DNA from: Acidobacteriaceae bacterium
GTDB lineage: Bacteria; Acidobacteriota; Terriglobia; Terriglobales; Acidobacteriaceae
Direction: 5' to 3'
Length of the DNA stretch: 59,156 bases
Assembly: GCA_021323655.1 (NCBI GenBank)
Contig: JAJPKO010000029.1
Span: 1-59,156 of the forward strand
Under the pieces are notes generated by a model. The model did not search any database. It had not been told where the DNA came from and was given only the letters and a program-made list of their open reading frames with translations. A program made the translations under genes and the position numbers. Positions 1 through 8,638 of this stretch are shown here, piece after piece; positions within the stretch are counted from its first letter, which is position 1; the number at the start of each line of letters is the position of its first letter.

Positions 1-103
1 CCTTCGTGATCGCCGCCGTCAACGTCGTCTTCCCGTGATCAATGTGTCCAATCGTCCCCACGTTCACGTGCGGCTTCGACCGGTCAAATTTCTCCTTCGC
101 CAT
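1..103 (-). CDS. tuf: Elongation factor Tu, N-terminal fragment cut by the window edge
   Basis: The minus-strand frame starts at ATG 103-101 and runs off the left edge. It gives the first 34 residues of EF-Tu, including the G1 loop [10 protein letters not shown], which binds GTP phosphates. EF-Tu brings aminoacyl-tRNA to the ribosomal A site. It lies directly downstream of fusA, the classical last place in the str operon, with about 80 bp between them. The remainder of the protein lies outside the window, so integrity cannot be judged. Confidence 0.95.
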
Positions 104-185
104 GTGCCTCAGTCCTCTCTCGTATGACTCTACTTCTCAAAATTCACCGGGCCCCAATGGAAAACCCGGCCCATAATCCCACAAC

Positions 186-2267
186 TTACTTGCCCTGATT
201 ACGCCCGATGATTTCTTCAGAAATCATGCGCGGGGCCTCTTCATAGCGGGCAAACTGCATCGTGTAGGAGGCGCGGCCCTGCGTTGAAGAGCGAATATCG
301 TTCACGTATCCGAACATTTCCTTCAGCGGCACCATGGCCTTGATCACCTGCGAACCACCCACATGCTCCATACCTTCGATACGGCCACGGCGGGAGTTGA
401 TGTCGCCGATGATGGTACCCATGTGCTCCTCGGGAACCGTGACTTCCACTGCCATAACAGGCTCCAGAAGCACCGGGTTTGCCTTCTTTGCGGCTTCCTT
501 GAAGGCCATTGAACCGGCAATCTTGAAGGCCATTTCGTTGGAGTCCACTTCGTGGTAGCTGCCGTCAAACAGCGTCACCTTGAAGTCCACCATCTCGTAG
601 CCGGCAAGAACGCCGCCCATAGCAGCCTCACGGATGCCCTGCTCGGTCGGCTTGATGTATTCACGCGGAACCACGCCGCCCCTGATCGCATCAATAAACT
701 CGTAACCTTTACCCGGCTCGTTCGGCTCAATGCGGATCTTGACGTGTCCGTAGTTACCTGAACCACCCGTCTGGCGGATGTATTTGCCTTCGGCCTCAGC
801 AACCTTGCGGATGGTCTCGCGGAATGCAACCTTCGGCTCGCCGACGTTGGCTTCCACCTTATGCTCGCGCTTCAGGCGATCCACCAGAATTTCCAGGTGA
901 AGCTCGCCCATGCCGCTGATGATCGTCTGACCCGATTCCTGATCCGTGCGGACCTTAAAGGTCGGGTCTTCATCGGCCAGCTTTGCCAGCGCCAGAGCCA
1001 TCTTCTCCTGGTCACCCTTCGTCTTCGGCTCAATTGCAACCGAGATGACCGGCTCAGGGAAGTCGATCGCGCCCAGAGCAATCGGAGATGTGGGCACGCA
1101 AAGCGTATCGCCTGTCTTGATTTCCTTCAAGCCGACGCAGGCGCAGATGTCGCCAGCCAGAATCTCAGTGATGTCTTCACGCTTGTTGGCGTGCATTTTT
1201 ACCAGACGGCCCACGCGCTCCGTCTTGCCCGTGCGCGGGTTAAGCACCGTATCCCCCGTCTTGAGAGAGCCCGAGTAGACACGGATGAAGCTCAGCTTGC
1301 CGAATGGGTCGTTGATCAGCTTGAAGGCCAGCGCCGCGAAAGGAGCGTCATCGCTGGTTTCACGCGTAAGCACAACCGAGGTATCACGCGGATCCACACC
1401 CTGCACCGGAGGAATGTCCAGCGGACTGGGCAGGTAATCCACCACTGCATCAAGCAGCGTCTGCACACCCTTGTTCTTGAAGGCCGACCCGCAAAGGACC
1501 GGAAAGACCTTCATATCAATGGTGGCCTTGCGGAGGGCCTTTTTCAGCTCTTCCGGCGTAGGCGTCTCACCCTCGAGGAACTTGTGCAGCATCTCGTCGT
1601 CGTTTTCGGCAACGGTCTCAATCAGCTGCATACGGAAGGCTTCAGCCTTCTTCTGGAGCTCGGCGGGGACCTCTTCCACTGAATACTTCGCACCCATCGT
1701 TTCGTCGTGCCACAGGATTGCGCGCATTTCGATGAGGTCCACTACCCCCTTAAAGTTTGACTCGGCGCCAATCGGAATCTGAATCGCCACGGGGCGGGCA
1801 CCAAGACGCTTGCGGATGGTTTCAATGACATGCTCAAAGTCTGCACCGGCCTTGTCCATCTTGTTAACAAAGCAAAGGCGCGGAACTTTATACTTGTCGC
1901 CCTGACGCCACACTGTTTCCGTCTGCGGCTGCACACCGGAGACGGAGTCAAACAACGCCACCGCGCCATCCAGCACGCGAAGCGAACGCTCTACCTCGGC
2001 GGTAAAGTCCACGTGGCCCGGGGTATCAATAATGTTGATGCGGATATTGTTCCAGAAGCAGGTGGTTGCAGCGGAGGTAATGGTGATACCACGCTCCTGC
2101 TCCTGCTCCATGTAATCCATCGTCGCAGTGCCTTCATGCACTTCGCCGATACGGTGCGTAATGCCTGTGTAAAACAAAATGCGCTCGGTCGTCGTCGTCT
2201 TTCCGGCGTCAATATGCGCCATGATTCCGATGTTCCGGCAACGATTTAACGGTACTTGGCGAGCCAC
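186..2267 (-). CDS. fusA: Elongation factor G
   Basis: Translocation GTPase of the ribosome. The G1 motif [13 protein letters not shown] is near the N-terminus, followed by DTPGHVDF (G3) and [10 protein letters not shown] (G4), then the usual EF-G domains to the C-terminus. The frame is open upstream to a TTG at 2306, but I choose GTG at 2267-2265: it gives the family-typical short N-terminus before the first strand, about 693 residues, and has AGAGAG just upstream. Third gene of the str operon, after rpsG and before tuf. The standard EF-G motifs are intact. Confidence 0.96.
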   Translation of the reverse strand: MARQVPLNRCRNIGIMAHIDAGKTTTTERILFYTGITHRIGEVHEGTATMDYMEQEQERGITITSAATTCFWNNIRINIIDTPGHVDFTAEVERSLRVLDGAVALFDSVSGVQPQTETVWRQGDKYKVPRLCFVNKMDKAGADFEHVIETIRKRLGARPVAIQIPIGAESNFKGVVDLIEMRAILWHDETMGAKYSVEEVPAELQKKAEAFRMQLIETVAENDDEMLHKFLEGETPTPEELKKALRKATIDMKVFPVLCGSAFKNKGVQTLLDAVVDYLPSPLDIPPVQGVDPRDTSVVLTRETSDDAPFAALAFKLINDPFGKLSFIRVYSGSLKTGDTVLNPRTGKTERVGRLVKMHANKREDITEILAGDICACVGLKEIKTGDTLCVPTSPIALGAIDFPEPVISVAIEPKTKGDQEKMALALAKLADEDPTFKVRTDQESGQTIISGMGELHLEILVDRLKREHKVEANVGEPKVAFRETIRKVAEAEGKYIRQTGGSGNYGHVKIRIEPNEPGKGYEFIDAIRGGVVPREYIKPTEQGIREAAMGGVLAGYEMVDFKVTLFDGSYHEVDSNEMAFKIAGSMAFKEAAKKANPVLLEPVMAVEVTVPEEHMGTIIGDINSRRGRIEGMEHVGGSQVIKAMVPLKEMFGYVNDIRSSTQGRASYTMQFARYEEAPRMISEEIIGRNQGK

Positions 2268-2370
2268 AGTTATCTCTCTAGTTCTCTCAAGCCTTTGACG
2301 GCCCAAGGTTTAAAATCCAGCGGGAAATCCTTCGACCCCGCCCTAATTCCATCTGCGCATCCGAGCGCGA

Positions 2371-2856
<486 letters not shown>

Positions 2857-2878
2857 CTAAACTCTGTTAAAGCAGATC

Positions 2879-3280
2879 CTACTTTTTGCCGCCAGCAGCA
2901 GCAGCGCCGCCCTTGGCGCGCTTTGCGCCATACTTTGAGCGCGACTGTGTACGCTTGGCCACGCCGACCGAATCGAGCGTGCCGCGAACAATGTGATAAC
3001 GCACACCCGGGAGGTCCTTCACACGGCCACCGCGGATGAGCACGATCGAGTGCTCCTGCAGGTTGTGGCCCTCACCAGGAATGTACGACGTAACCTCAAT
3101 GCCATTCGTCAGGCGGACACGCGCTACCTTGCGCAACGCCGAGTTCGGCTTCTTGGGCGTCTGCGTGTAAACACGCGTGCAGACACCGCGCCGCTGCGGG
3201 CAGGCCTGCAATGCGGGCGAGGCCGTCTTGTACTTCGGGGCAGTGCGCCCTTTTCTTACGAGCTGACTGAATGTAGGCAA
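2879..3280 (-). CDS. rpsL: 30S ribosomal protein S12, TTG start
   Basis: 133-residue decoding-centre protein. The segment [11 protein letters not shown] carries the conserved Lys43, and [13 protein letters not shown] carries the second lysine of the streptomycin-resistance region; both are the sensitive-type residues. The only sensible start is TTG at 3280-3278 (giving [11 protein letters not shown]), preceded by AAGGAG six bases away, so this essential gene probably starts at TTG. The tail is an Ala/Gly/Lys-rich extension. First gene of the str operon; the promoter candidate is about 390 bp upstream. Confidence 0.96.
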   Translation of the reverse strand: MPTFSQLVRKGRTAPKYKTASPALQACPQRRGVCTRVYTQTPKKPNSALRKVARVRLTNGIEVTSYIPGEGHNLQEHSIVLIRGGRVKDLPGVRYHIVRGTLDSVGVAKRTQSRSKYGAKRAKGGAAAAGGKK

Positions 3281-3896
3281 TCCAGACTCCTTACCAACTC
3301 AAAAACTTCCGCAGACACGCAAAAACCCGCGAATATCCGTAAAGCAGGGCCTTCACTTCGCACTGCTTCGCGCTGTTTTCGCGTCCGCTCTGGTTCAAAA
3401 CCTCAGACGAGAACTGCGACGGTGACCGCACGTTCCTTACACAAGAAAGCCGATTCCGTTTCGCGAATTCCGGCCCGCATGGCCTTTCAAGGTGAAAGGT
3501 GTCGCAGGCGCCGATGCGATTCGCCCATCCCTGTGAGCTGGATGAGGTCCGCAGACTTATTTCCCGGCCGGTTCTACGCGGCCACATCTGCAAAACTGAA
3601 GGATCGCTGCTTTTATGTCTTTCCGGGATGATCTACTAGCAGGAAAAACACACTCACAGAACCCTTTTAGAGTAGCAATTCCCTATGGTTGCGTCAACAA
3701 ATTACACAAAAAATTTATGAATTTTCGCCTTCCTTGGCCATCAGAAATCCAAAATCGTAGTGAGAGGCCTATTTGGGCTACAAAAAATTCTGCGTGCGCC
3801 CTGTGTTACATTACATGATATCCATCCTTGTAAGACTTATCCGAAAATGTAAGTCTGAGTGCGGCTGAAATCACGAATCTGCTACCATTCCGCATC
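3281..3896. other. 616-bp intergenic region between rpsL and the S9 peptidase gene
   Basis: It separates two divergent transcription units. It contains the str promoter candidate, an AT-rich block around 3700-3850, and a 7-bp inverted repeat AGACTTA / TAAGTCT at 3833-3856 close to the start of the plus-strand peptidase gene, which could be an operator. No convincing small gene was seen; the short open frames lack recognisable sequence and ribosome binding sites. The long rpsL-side part may be an untranslated leader. Confidence 0.5.
3669..3697 (-). promoter_or_regulatory. Sigma-70 type promoter for the str operon
   Basis: Reading the minus strand: TTGACG (3697-3692), a 17-bp spacer, then TACTCT (3674-3669). 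This is the best promoter match in the gap upstream of rpsL and points toward it. It would give a leader of roughly 380 bases. Inferred from hexamer match and spacing only. Confidence 0.55.
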
Positions 3897-5963
3897 ATGC
3901 ACCTTCGCAAGTGGATTGCTCCTTTCTTTTGCCTCTCGTTCGCCGTTTCCGCCCTCGCCCAGACAGCTCCGATATCACCTGCCCAGAATTCTCGCATGGG
4001 AGAGATACTGTCGCAGCTTGAGTCGGTGCGCACGCCCCGTCAGACGGCCATCTCACCAGACGGCCAGTGGATTGCCTGGACAGTAGCGAGCAAAGAGGGT
4101 GGTTCAGAAGTGGATGCCGCGCCGCTCTCCAATCCTCAGGCGGTGCACCGCATCACCGTCTGTGCGGGCGATGAAAAAGGCAATGAGAACGACATCGCCT
4201 GGTCGCCTGACTCGAAGCATCTCGCCTTTCTCTCCAATTGCAGCAGCGACCATCAAGAAGGAATCTACCTGGCCGAACCAGGCTCGAACCCCTCTGCTCA
4301 CCGTCTCAATGCATTGCATGGTTTTGCGCATGATCTCCAGTGGTCGCCCGATGGGAAATACGTCAGCCTGCTGTATGTAGAAGGAGCGACACGTCCTGCC
4401 GGAGCGCTGGCGGCCATGAAGCCGCCTTCAGGCGTGATTGGCGTGGAAGGAATTGAAGTGCAGCGCGTGGCTGCGGTGGATGCCACAAATGGTGAGCTGT
4501 CGCAAGTGACTCCCGCCAACCTGCACGTATATGAATTCGGCTGGTCACCGGACTCAAAGAAGCTGGCCTATGTGGCCGCGCCTCCTCCGGGAGAGAACAA
4601 CTGGTGGGTGGCGAAGCTTTATACGCAACGATTTATGCCGGGGGCCAGGCCTGTCGCCGGAGGCCGTGCCGGATTTGATCCCGGAATCCTCGTAGACCCG
4701 AACACTGCTTCCAGCCCGGTTCACGGTCTGCAAATCGCTGTCCCGCGCTGGTCGCCGGATGGCTCACAGATCGCCTTCATCAGCGGCCTTATGTCTGACC
4801 AGGGTTCAACCGGCGGAGACATCTACGTGGTCCCCTCGACAGGCGGTGAGCCAAAGGACATTACGCCTGACCGGAAGGCCAGTCCGGCATGGTTTCAGTG
4901 GGTACAGGGAAACATTCTCGGAATTACAGAAATCTCCGGCGGCTCCTCGCATCTTTTTGCCTACGATATTGACTCCCAGCAGGTCATAAACGAGCACAGC
5001 CTCACGCTGCCTGAGAGTATTGGTTCGGGCGAGGAGATGATGAGCCTCTCCATTGCAGACACAGACGAGCATCCCATCGCCTTCATCCGCAGCTCCTTTT
5101 CCCGTCCGCCGGAGGTCTGGGCGGGCACACTCGATAATCTGAAGCAGATTACGCACTACAACGACAATCTGAAGCCGGTGTGGGGCAAGGCCGATTCGGT
5201 CGAGTGGGAGAACGAAGGCTTCCACATTCAGGGATGGTTGATTCAGCCTGCGAATTACGACCCGAGCAGGAAGTATCCACTGATCGTGATGGTGCACGGC
5301 GGCCCGTCGTCTGCGGTGCTTCCGCGCTGGCCGGAAGCGGGTTTTGGCGGCGCTCCGTTTTCAGCGCTGGGTTATTTTGTGCTGATGCCTAATCCGCGCG
5401 GCAGCTACGGGCAGGGCGAGAAGTTTACGCAGGCCAACCGCAAGGACTTTGGCTATGGCGACCTGCGCGACATTCTTGCCGGTGTGGACACGGTGACAAA
5501 GAAGAACCCGATTGATCCGAATCGCATTGGTATTACCGGATGGAGTTATGGCGGCTTTATGACCATGTTCGCCGTGACCCAGACGGACCGCTTCAAAGCG
5601 GCAGTGGCTGGAGCGGGAATTTCAAACTGGCAAAGCTATTACGGCGAGAACTCGATTGATCAGTGGATGATCCCCTTCTTCGGTGCGTCGGTGTATGACG
5701 ACCCGGCAGTGTATGCGAAGAGCTCGGCCATTCACTTCATCAGGAAAGTGAAAACGCCTACGCTGGTTGTTGTAGGCGATCGCGACGGGGAATGCCCTGC
5801 GCCGCAATCGTTTGAGTTCTGGCATGCTTTGCGGGATGAGCATGTGCCGACGGAACTGGTGGTTTATCCGAATGAAGGCCACGGCTTTGTGAACCGTGAG
5901 CACCGGATTGATGTGCTGGAGCGGGCGCTTGCGTGGTTTGAGAAGTATATGCCGGTGCAGTGA
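3897..5963 (+). CDS. Exported prolyl oligopeptidase-family (S9) peptidase
   Basis: 688 residues. A Sec signal peptide (MHLRKW... to ALAQ, about 22 residues) is followed by a beta-propeller with PD40-type repeats (SPDGQWIAW, SPDSKHLAFLS, SPDGKYVSLL, SPDSKKLAYV, SPDGSQIAF) to about residue 440, then an alpha/beta hydrolase domain. The triad is visible: Ser550 in GWSYGG, Asp630 in GDRDGECP and His662 in NEGHGF. Family members remove dipeptides or cleave short peptides; the periplasm or outside is the expected site. Monocistronic as far as seen. The exact specificity (DPP IV-like or acylaminoacyl) is not decidable from sequence. Confidence 0.92.
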   Translation: MHLRKWIAPFFCLSFAVSALAQTAPISPAQNSRMGEILSQLESVRTPRQTAISPDGQWIAWTVASKEGGSEVDAAPLSNPQAVHRITVCAGDEKGNENDIAWSPDSKHLAFLSNCSSDHQEGIYLAEPGSNPSAHRLNALHGFAHDLQWSPDGKYVSLLYVEGATRPAGALAAMKPPSGVIGVEGIEVQRVAAVDATNGELSQVTPANLHVYEFGWSPDSKKLAYVAAPPPGENNWWVAKLYTQRFMPGARPVAGGRAGFDPGILVDPNTASSPVHGLQIAVPRWSPDGSQIAFISGLMSDQGSTGGDIYVVPSTGGEPKDITPDRKASPAWFQWVQGNILGITEISGGSSHLFAYDIDSQQVINEHSLTLPESIGSGEEMMSLSIADTDEHPIAFIRSSFSRPPEVWAGTLDNLKQITHYNDNLKPVWGKADSVEWENEGFHIQGWLIQPANYDPSRKYPLIVMVHGGPSSAVLPRWPEAGFGGAPFSALGYFVLMPNPRGSYGQGEKFTQANRKDFGYGDLRDILAGVDTVTKKNPIDPNRIGITGWSYGGFMTMFAVTQTDRFKAAVAGAGISNWQSYYGENSIDQWMIPFFGASVYDDPAVYAKSSAIHFIRKVKTPTLVVVGDRDGECPAPQSFEFWHALRDEHVPTELVVYPNEGHGFVNREHRIDVLERALAWFEKYMPVQ

Positions 5964-5995
5964 ATAGGAGCGCGCTTTCGCGCGGTTGGAATCGT

Positions 5996-6020
5996 CCCAG
6001 GTCTCTCTCGGCGACCTGGG
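5996..6020 (+). terminator. Hairpin after the S9 peptidase gene
   Basis: CCCAGGTC (5996-6003) pairs with GACCTGGG (6013-6020) around a 9-base loop, 33 bases after the stop codon. There is no clear T run behind it, so it may be a 3'-end stabiliser rather than a true intrinsic terminator. Confidence 0.4.
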
Positions 6021-6156
6021 ACACCTGGCTTTCAGTTAAGATTTAGCCTCTCCCGAGATCGTTCTGCCAGGGCTTCGCTCAGGATGGCAAATTTTTCGAG
6101 CGCATTGTTTCTAAAACCCATTTACAACCCATTTACTAATTGCTTGCTTTTTCAAG

Positions 6157-6184
6157 CGGTAAAAATCCACAGGAATTTTTACCG
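6157..6184. promoter_or_regulatory. Perfect inverted repeat, possible operator for the sedolisin gene
   Basis: CGGTAAAAAT and ATTTTTACCG form perfect 10-bp arms around an 8-bp spacer, ending six bases before a TTGACG at 6190-6195 and about 210 bp before the start codon. Symmetry, position and the absence of a following T run fit a dimeric repressor or activator site better than a terminator. Inference only. Confidence 0.4.
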
Positions 6185-6396
6185 GTGAGTTGACGTGTAT
6201 CGAGAACTGTGCCAGAGTCATACACACTGCTTATGAAACAGAAGCACTCATCCGCTGTTCTTTCCTGTACTTGTTAGCCTTCCGGCCTTCTGCCGATTTC
6301 TCAGGTTCCCGAAATTAGTCTTCCTGTTGTCCCTGCGTCCGCTGCATTCTGTGAGCCGACGTAAACACTCACCCATCACACAGGAGATGAACCCTT

Positions 6397-8421
6397 ATGT
6401 TGCAGAAAGCACACCTCCCCACGTGGGTGCTGCTCGCTGGCACCGCTTTTCTGTCTGGTCCAGTGATTCACTCGCAAGCCGTGATTGAACGTCCACAGGT
6501 GGCCAATGTTTCTTCTGATCATGGGCCGCTGCAGCCCACCCAGTCCCTGACTTTTACTGTTCATTTGAAGCTGCGCAATCAGGCGGCTTTCGATAAAGCT
6601 GTGCGGGACCTGTATACGCCTGGTTCTCCCACCTATCACCACTGGCTCAACAATGAAGACATTGCGAAGTACGGGCCTTCGTCGGCAGATGTTGAGACGG
6701 TAACGAGCGAGTTGAAGTCCCATGGCCTGTCTGTTTTATCGGTCAGCCCGGACAATCTCTCGATTCGCGTGCGCGGCTCGGCTTCATCGGTGGAGAATGC
6801 GTTTCACACGCAGATCCACGAGTTTGAGCGGCAGGGGCGCGTCTTCCATGCCAACGTATCCCCGGCGCAGCTTGGAGGGCCGGCGGGAGCGCTGATCCAT
6901 AGCGTGAGCGGGCTGACCAACTTCCAGATGCGGCCTTTTCTGAAGTTCCAAGTAGACCCGAGGACCGGCAAACCTCATACCCTGCCGACGAAGTCCGGAA
7001 CACTGGCAACAGCGGCGGCTGGTACTGGCTTTGCTGCCATTGCCACCAATGATTGCTTTAAGAACCCGGCAAGCATCTCGCTTACCACGCAGGGGGCATC
7101 GCTGCCTCTGGGGCAGTATTACGGCAATACCTATGACCAGGGTGGTCTGCTTTGCAGCTGGACTCCGGCGCAGTTGCAGCAGCACTACGGGCTGAACGCT
7201 GGGTATAAACAGGGGCTTACCGGAAAGGGCCAGACGATTGTGATTGTGGATGGCCCGACGGATGGTGACCTGCTGACCAGCGACCTGAAGCTGTTCTCGC
7301 AGCTTGCGGGTCTGCCGGCCATTACTTCGTCCAACTTCAAGGTGCTGTATCCGGATGGGAAGCCTACTCCTTTTGCGCTGCAGAATCAGAACTGGCAGGG
7401 CGAGGCTTCGCTGGATGTGGAGTGGGCGCACTCGATTGCTCCGGGGGCGAACATTATCATCGAGATTTTGCCGACACAGGACTGGGACGAGCTGGAGTAT
7501 GGCATTGACTATGCCCGCACGCATAAGCTGGGCAATGTTATTTCCAACAGCTACGGTTATCCTGAGGCATTGTTTGGGGCCCATACGGTAGATGGCTTTG
7601 AGCAGGTGCTGAAAGTGGCTGCCGCAGCTGGCATCGCCGTGAACTTCTCAAGCGGTGACAGTGGCGATGCAGGCACGGGATCGCCGAGCGGAGGTGGGCA
7701 GTCGTTCCCTGCCACATCAGAATACGTAACGGCCATTGGAGGGACCAGCATTGGTATTCCGAACGGGACCAGGAATGGCGCGGAAGTAGGCTGGGGCAAC
7801 AATGCGGCAATCCTTTCTGCCTCGCTGGACTACGTGTTTGATCCGCCGATCAACTATGGGTTCCTTGGTGGAGCTGGCGGCGGCGAGAGCACGTTCATCA
7901 CCAAGCCGTGGTGGGAGAAGTCGCTTGCCGGAAAAGGCCGCGTGGAGCCGGACATCTCTGCACTGGCTGACCCTTATACCGGGGTCGTGCTGGTAGAGGG
8001 AGGCGTGGCACAGGCCGGAATCGGCGGAACGAGTCTGGCCTGCCCGATCTTTTCTGCGATCTGGGCGATTGCTGATCAGAAGGCGGGTGTGTCGCTGGGG
8101 CAGGCAGCACCGCTGATCTATAAGCTGTCGTCTTCGGCGATCAACGATGTAATTCCGGTGAACAGTCCAACGAATGTTGCCGGAATCATCTTTGATGCCA
8201 AGGGCGCGAACTACTATTCGCCGGATGCGCTGCTGGCTCCTCTGTATACGACGACGCAGTATTTCAGCGCGGCGTGGAATCTGGGTGAGTCAGGCGAAAT
8301 TGTGGACCTGAGTTTCGGCACGGACACCTCTCTGACCATCAGCACGGGATGGGACAACGTGACGGGACGCGGCGTTCCGAATGGCCTGTCGTTTATCAAT
8401 GCGGCGGCCGCTTTGAAGTAG
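6397..8421 (+). CDS. Pro-kumamolisin-type serine-carboxyl peptidase (sedolisin, S53)
   Basis: 674 residues: a signal peptide (about 26 residues), an activation propeptide to about residue 200 with the typical YHHWL near the start, then the catalytic domain. The S53 triad is visible: Glu336 and Asp340 in GEASLDVEW, Ser546 in GGTSLACP; SSGDSGD supplies the oxyanion Asp. AGGAGAT lies ahead of the ATG. Sedolisins are secreted endopeptidases that mature themselves and work in acid, which suits an acidophilic soil acidobacterium. A predicted secreted protein-degrading enzyme. Confidence 0.95.
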   Translation: MLQKAHLPTWVLLAGTAFLSGPVIHSQAVIERPQVANVSSDHGPLQPTQSLTFTVHLKLRNQAAFDKAVRDLYTPGSPTYHHWLNNEDIAKYGPSSADVETVTSELKSHGLSVLSVSPDNLSIRVRGSASSVENAFHTQIHEFERQGRVFHANVSPAQLGGPAGALIHSVSGLTNFQMRPFLKFQVDPRTGKPHTLPTKSGTLATAAAGTGFAAIATNDCFKNPASISLTTQGASLPLGQYYGNTYDQGGLLCSWTPAQLQQHYGLNAGYKQGLTGKGQTIVIVDGPTDGDLLTSDLKLFSQLAGLPAITSSNFKVLYPDGKPTPFALQNQNWQGEASLDVEWAHSIAPGANIIIEILPTQDWDELEYGIDYARTHKLGNVISNSYGYPEALFGAHTVDGFEQVLKVAAAAGIAVNFSSGDSGDAGTGSPSGGGQSFPATSEYVTAIGGTSIGIPNGTRNGAEVGWGNNAAILSASLDYVFDPPINYGFLGGAGGGESTFITKPWWEKSLAGKGRVEPDISALADPYTGVVLVEGGVAQAGIGGTSLACPIFSAIWAIADQKAGVSLGQAAPLIYKLSSSAINDVIPVNSPTNVAGIIFDAKGANYYSPDALLAPLYTTTQYFSAAWNLGESGEIVDLSFGTDTSLTISTGWDNVTGRGVPNGLSFINAAAALK

Positions 8422-8427
8422 CTCTGT

Positions 8428-8475
8428 GGGGCCACTCTTTCGCATGCAATTTGCGAAGGGTGGTCCCATCTGTTT
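8428..8475 (+). terminator. Long hairpin following the sedolisin gene
   Basis: The arm from 8428 (GGGGCCACTCTTTCGCA) pairs with the arm ending at 8467 (TGCGAAGGGTGGTCCC) with one bulge and two G-U type pairs, seven bases after the stop codon, followed by TCTGTTTTG. It also resembles other post-stop palindromes in the window (see the repeat entries). Confidence 0.6.
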
Positions 8476-8638
8476 TGTTCTGGTACTCAGGTCACCTCCC
8501 TGACGCCGCTTGCTCATCTTCTTTCCAGCTTTTACACTCAAACTTCAGAACTTTATCTTTTTTGAGAGGCTGCCGGAACACACCTCCGGCAGTGACAACC
8601 GTCTGCCTGGCAAGTCCATATACAGACGGGGAGGTTTC

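Larger units (their letters stand above)
5964..6396. other. Intergenic region ahead of the sedolisin gene
   Basis: It holds the hairpin at 5996-6020, a short GC-rich repeat-like stretch (CTTCGCTCAGGATGGCAA, 6073-6090) resembling others in this window, a perfect 10-bp inverted repeat (6157-6184), and a TTGACG (6190-6195) that could be a -35 box with no clear partner. No gene was seen. Confidence 0.5.

Noticed and set aside
861-1682. 273-codon plus-strand frame opposite fusA
   Set aside because: Complementary-strand shadow of EF-G with Arg/His-rich nonsense translation.
3615-3818. 67-codon plus-strand frame in the rpsL upstream gap
   Set aside because: Runs antisense through the str promoter candidate, lacks a ribosome site and protein-like composition.
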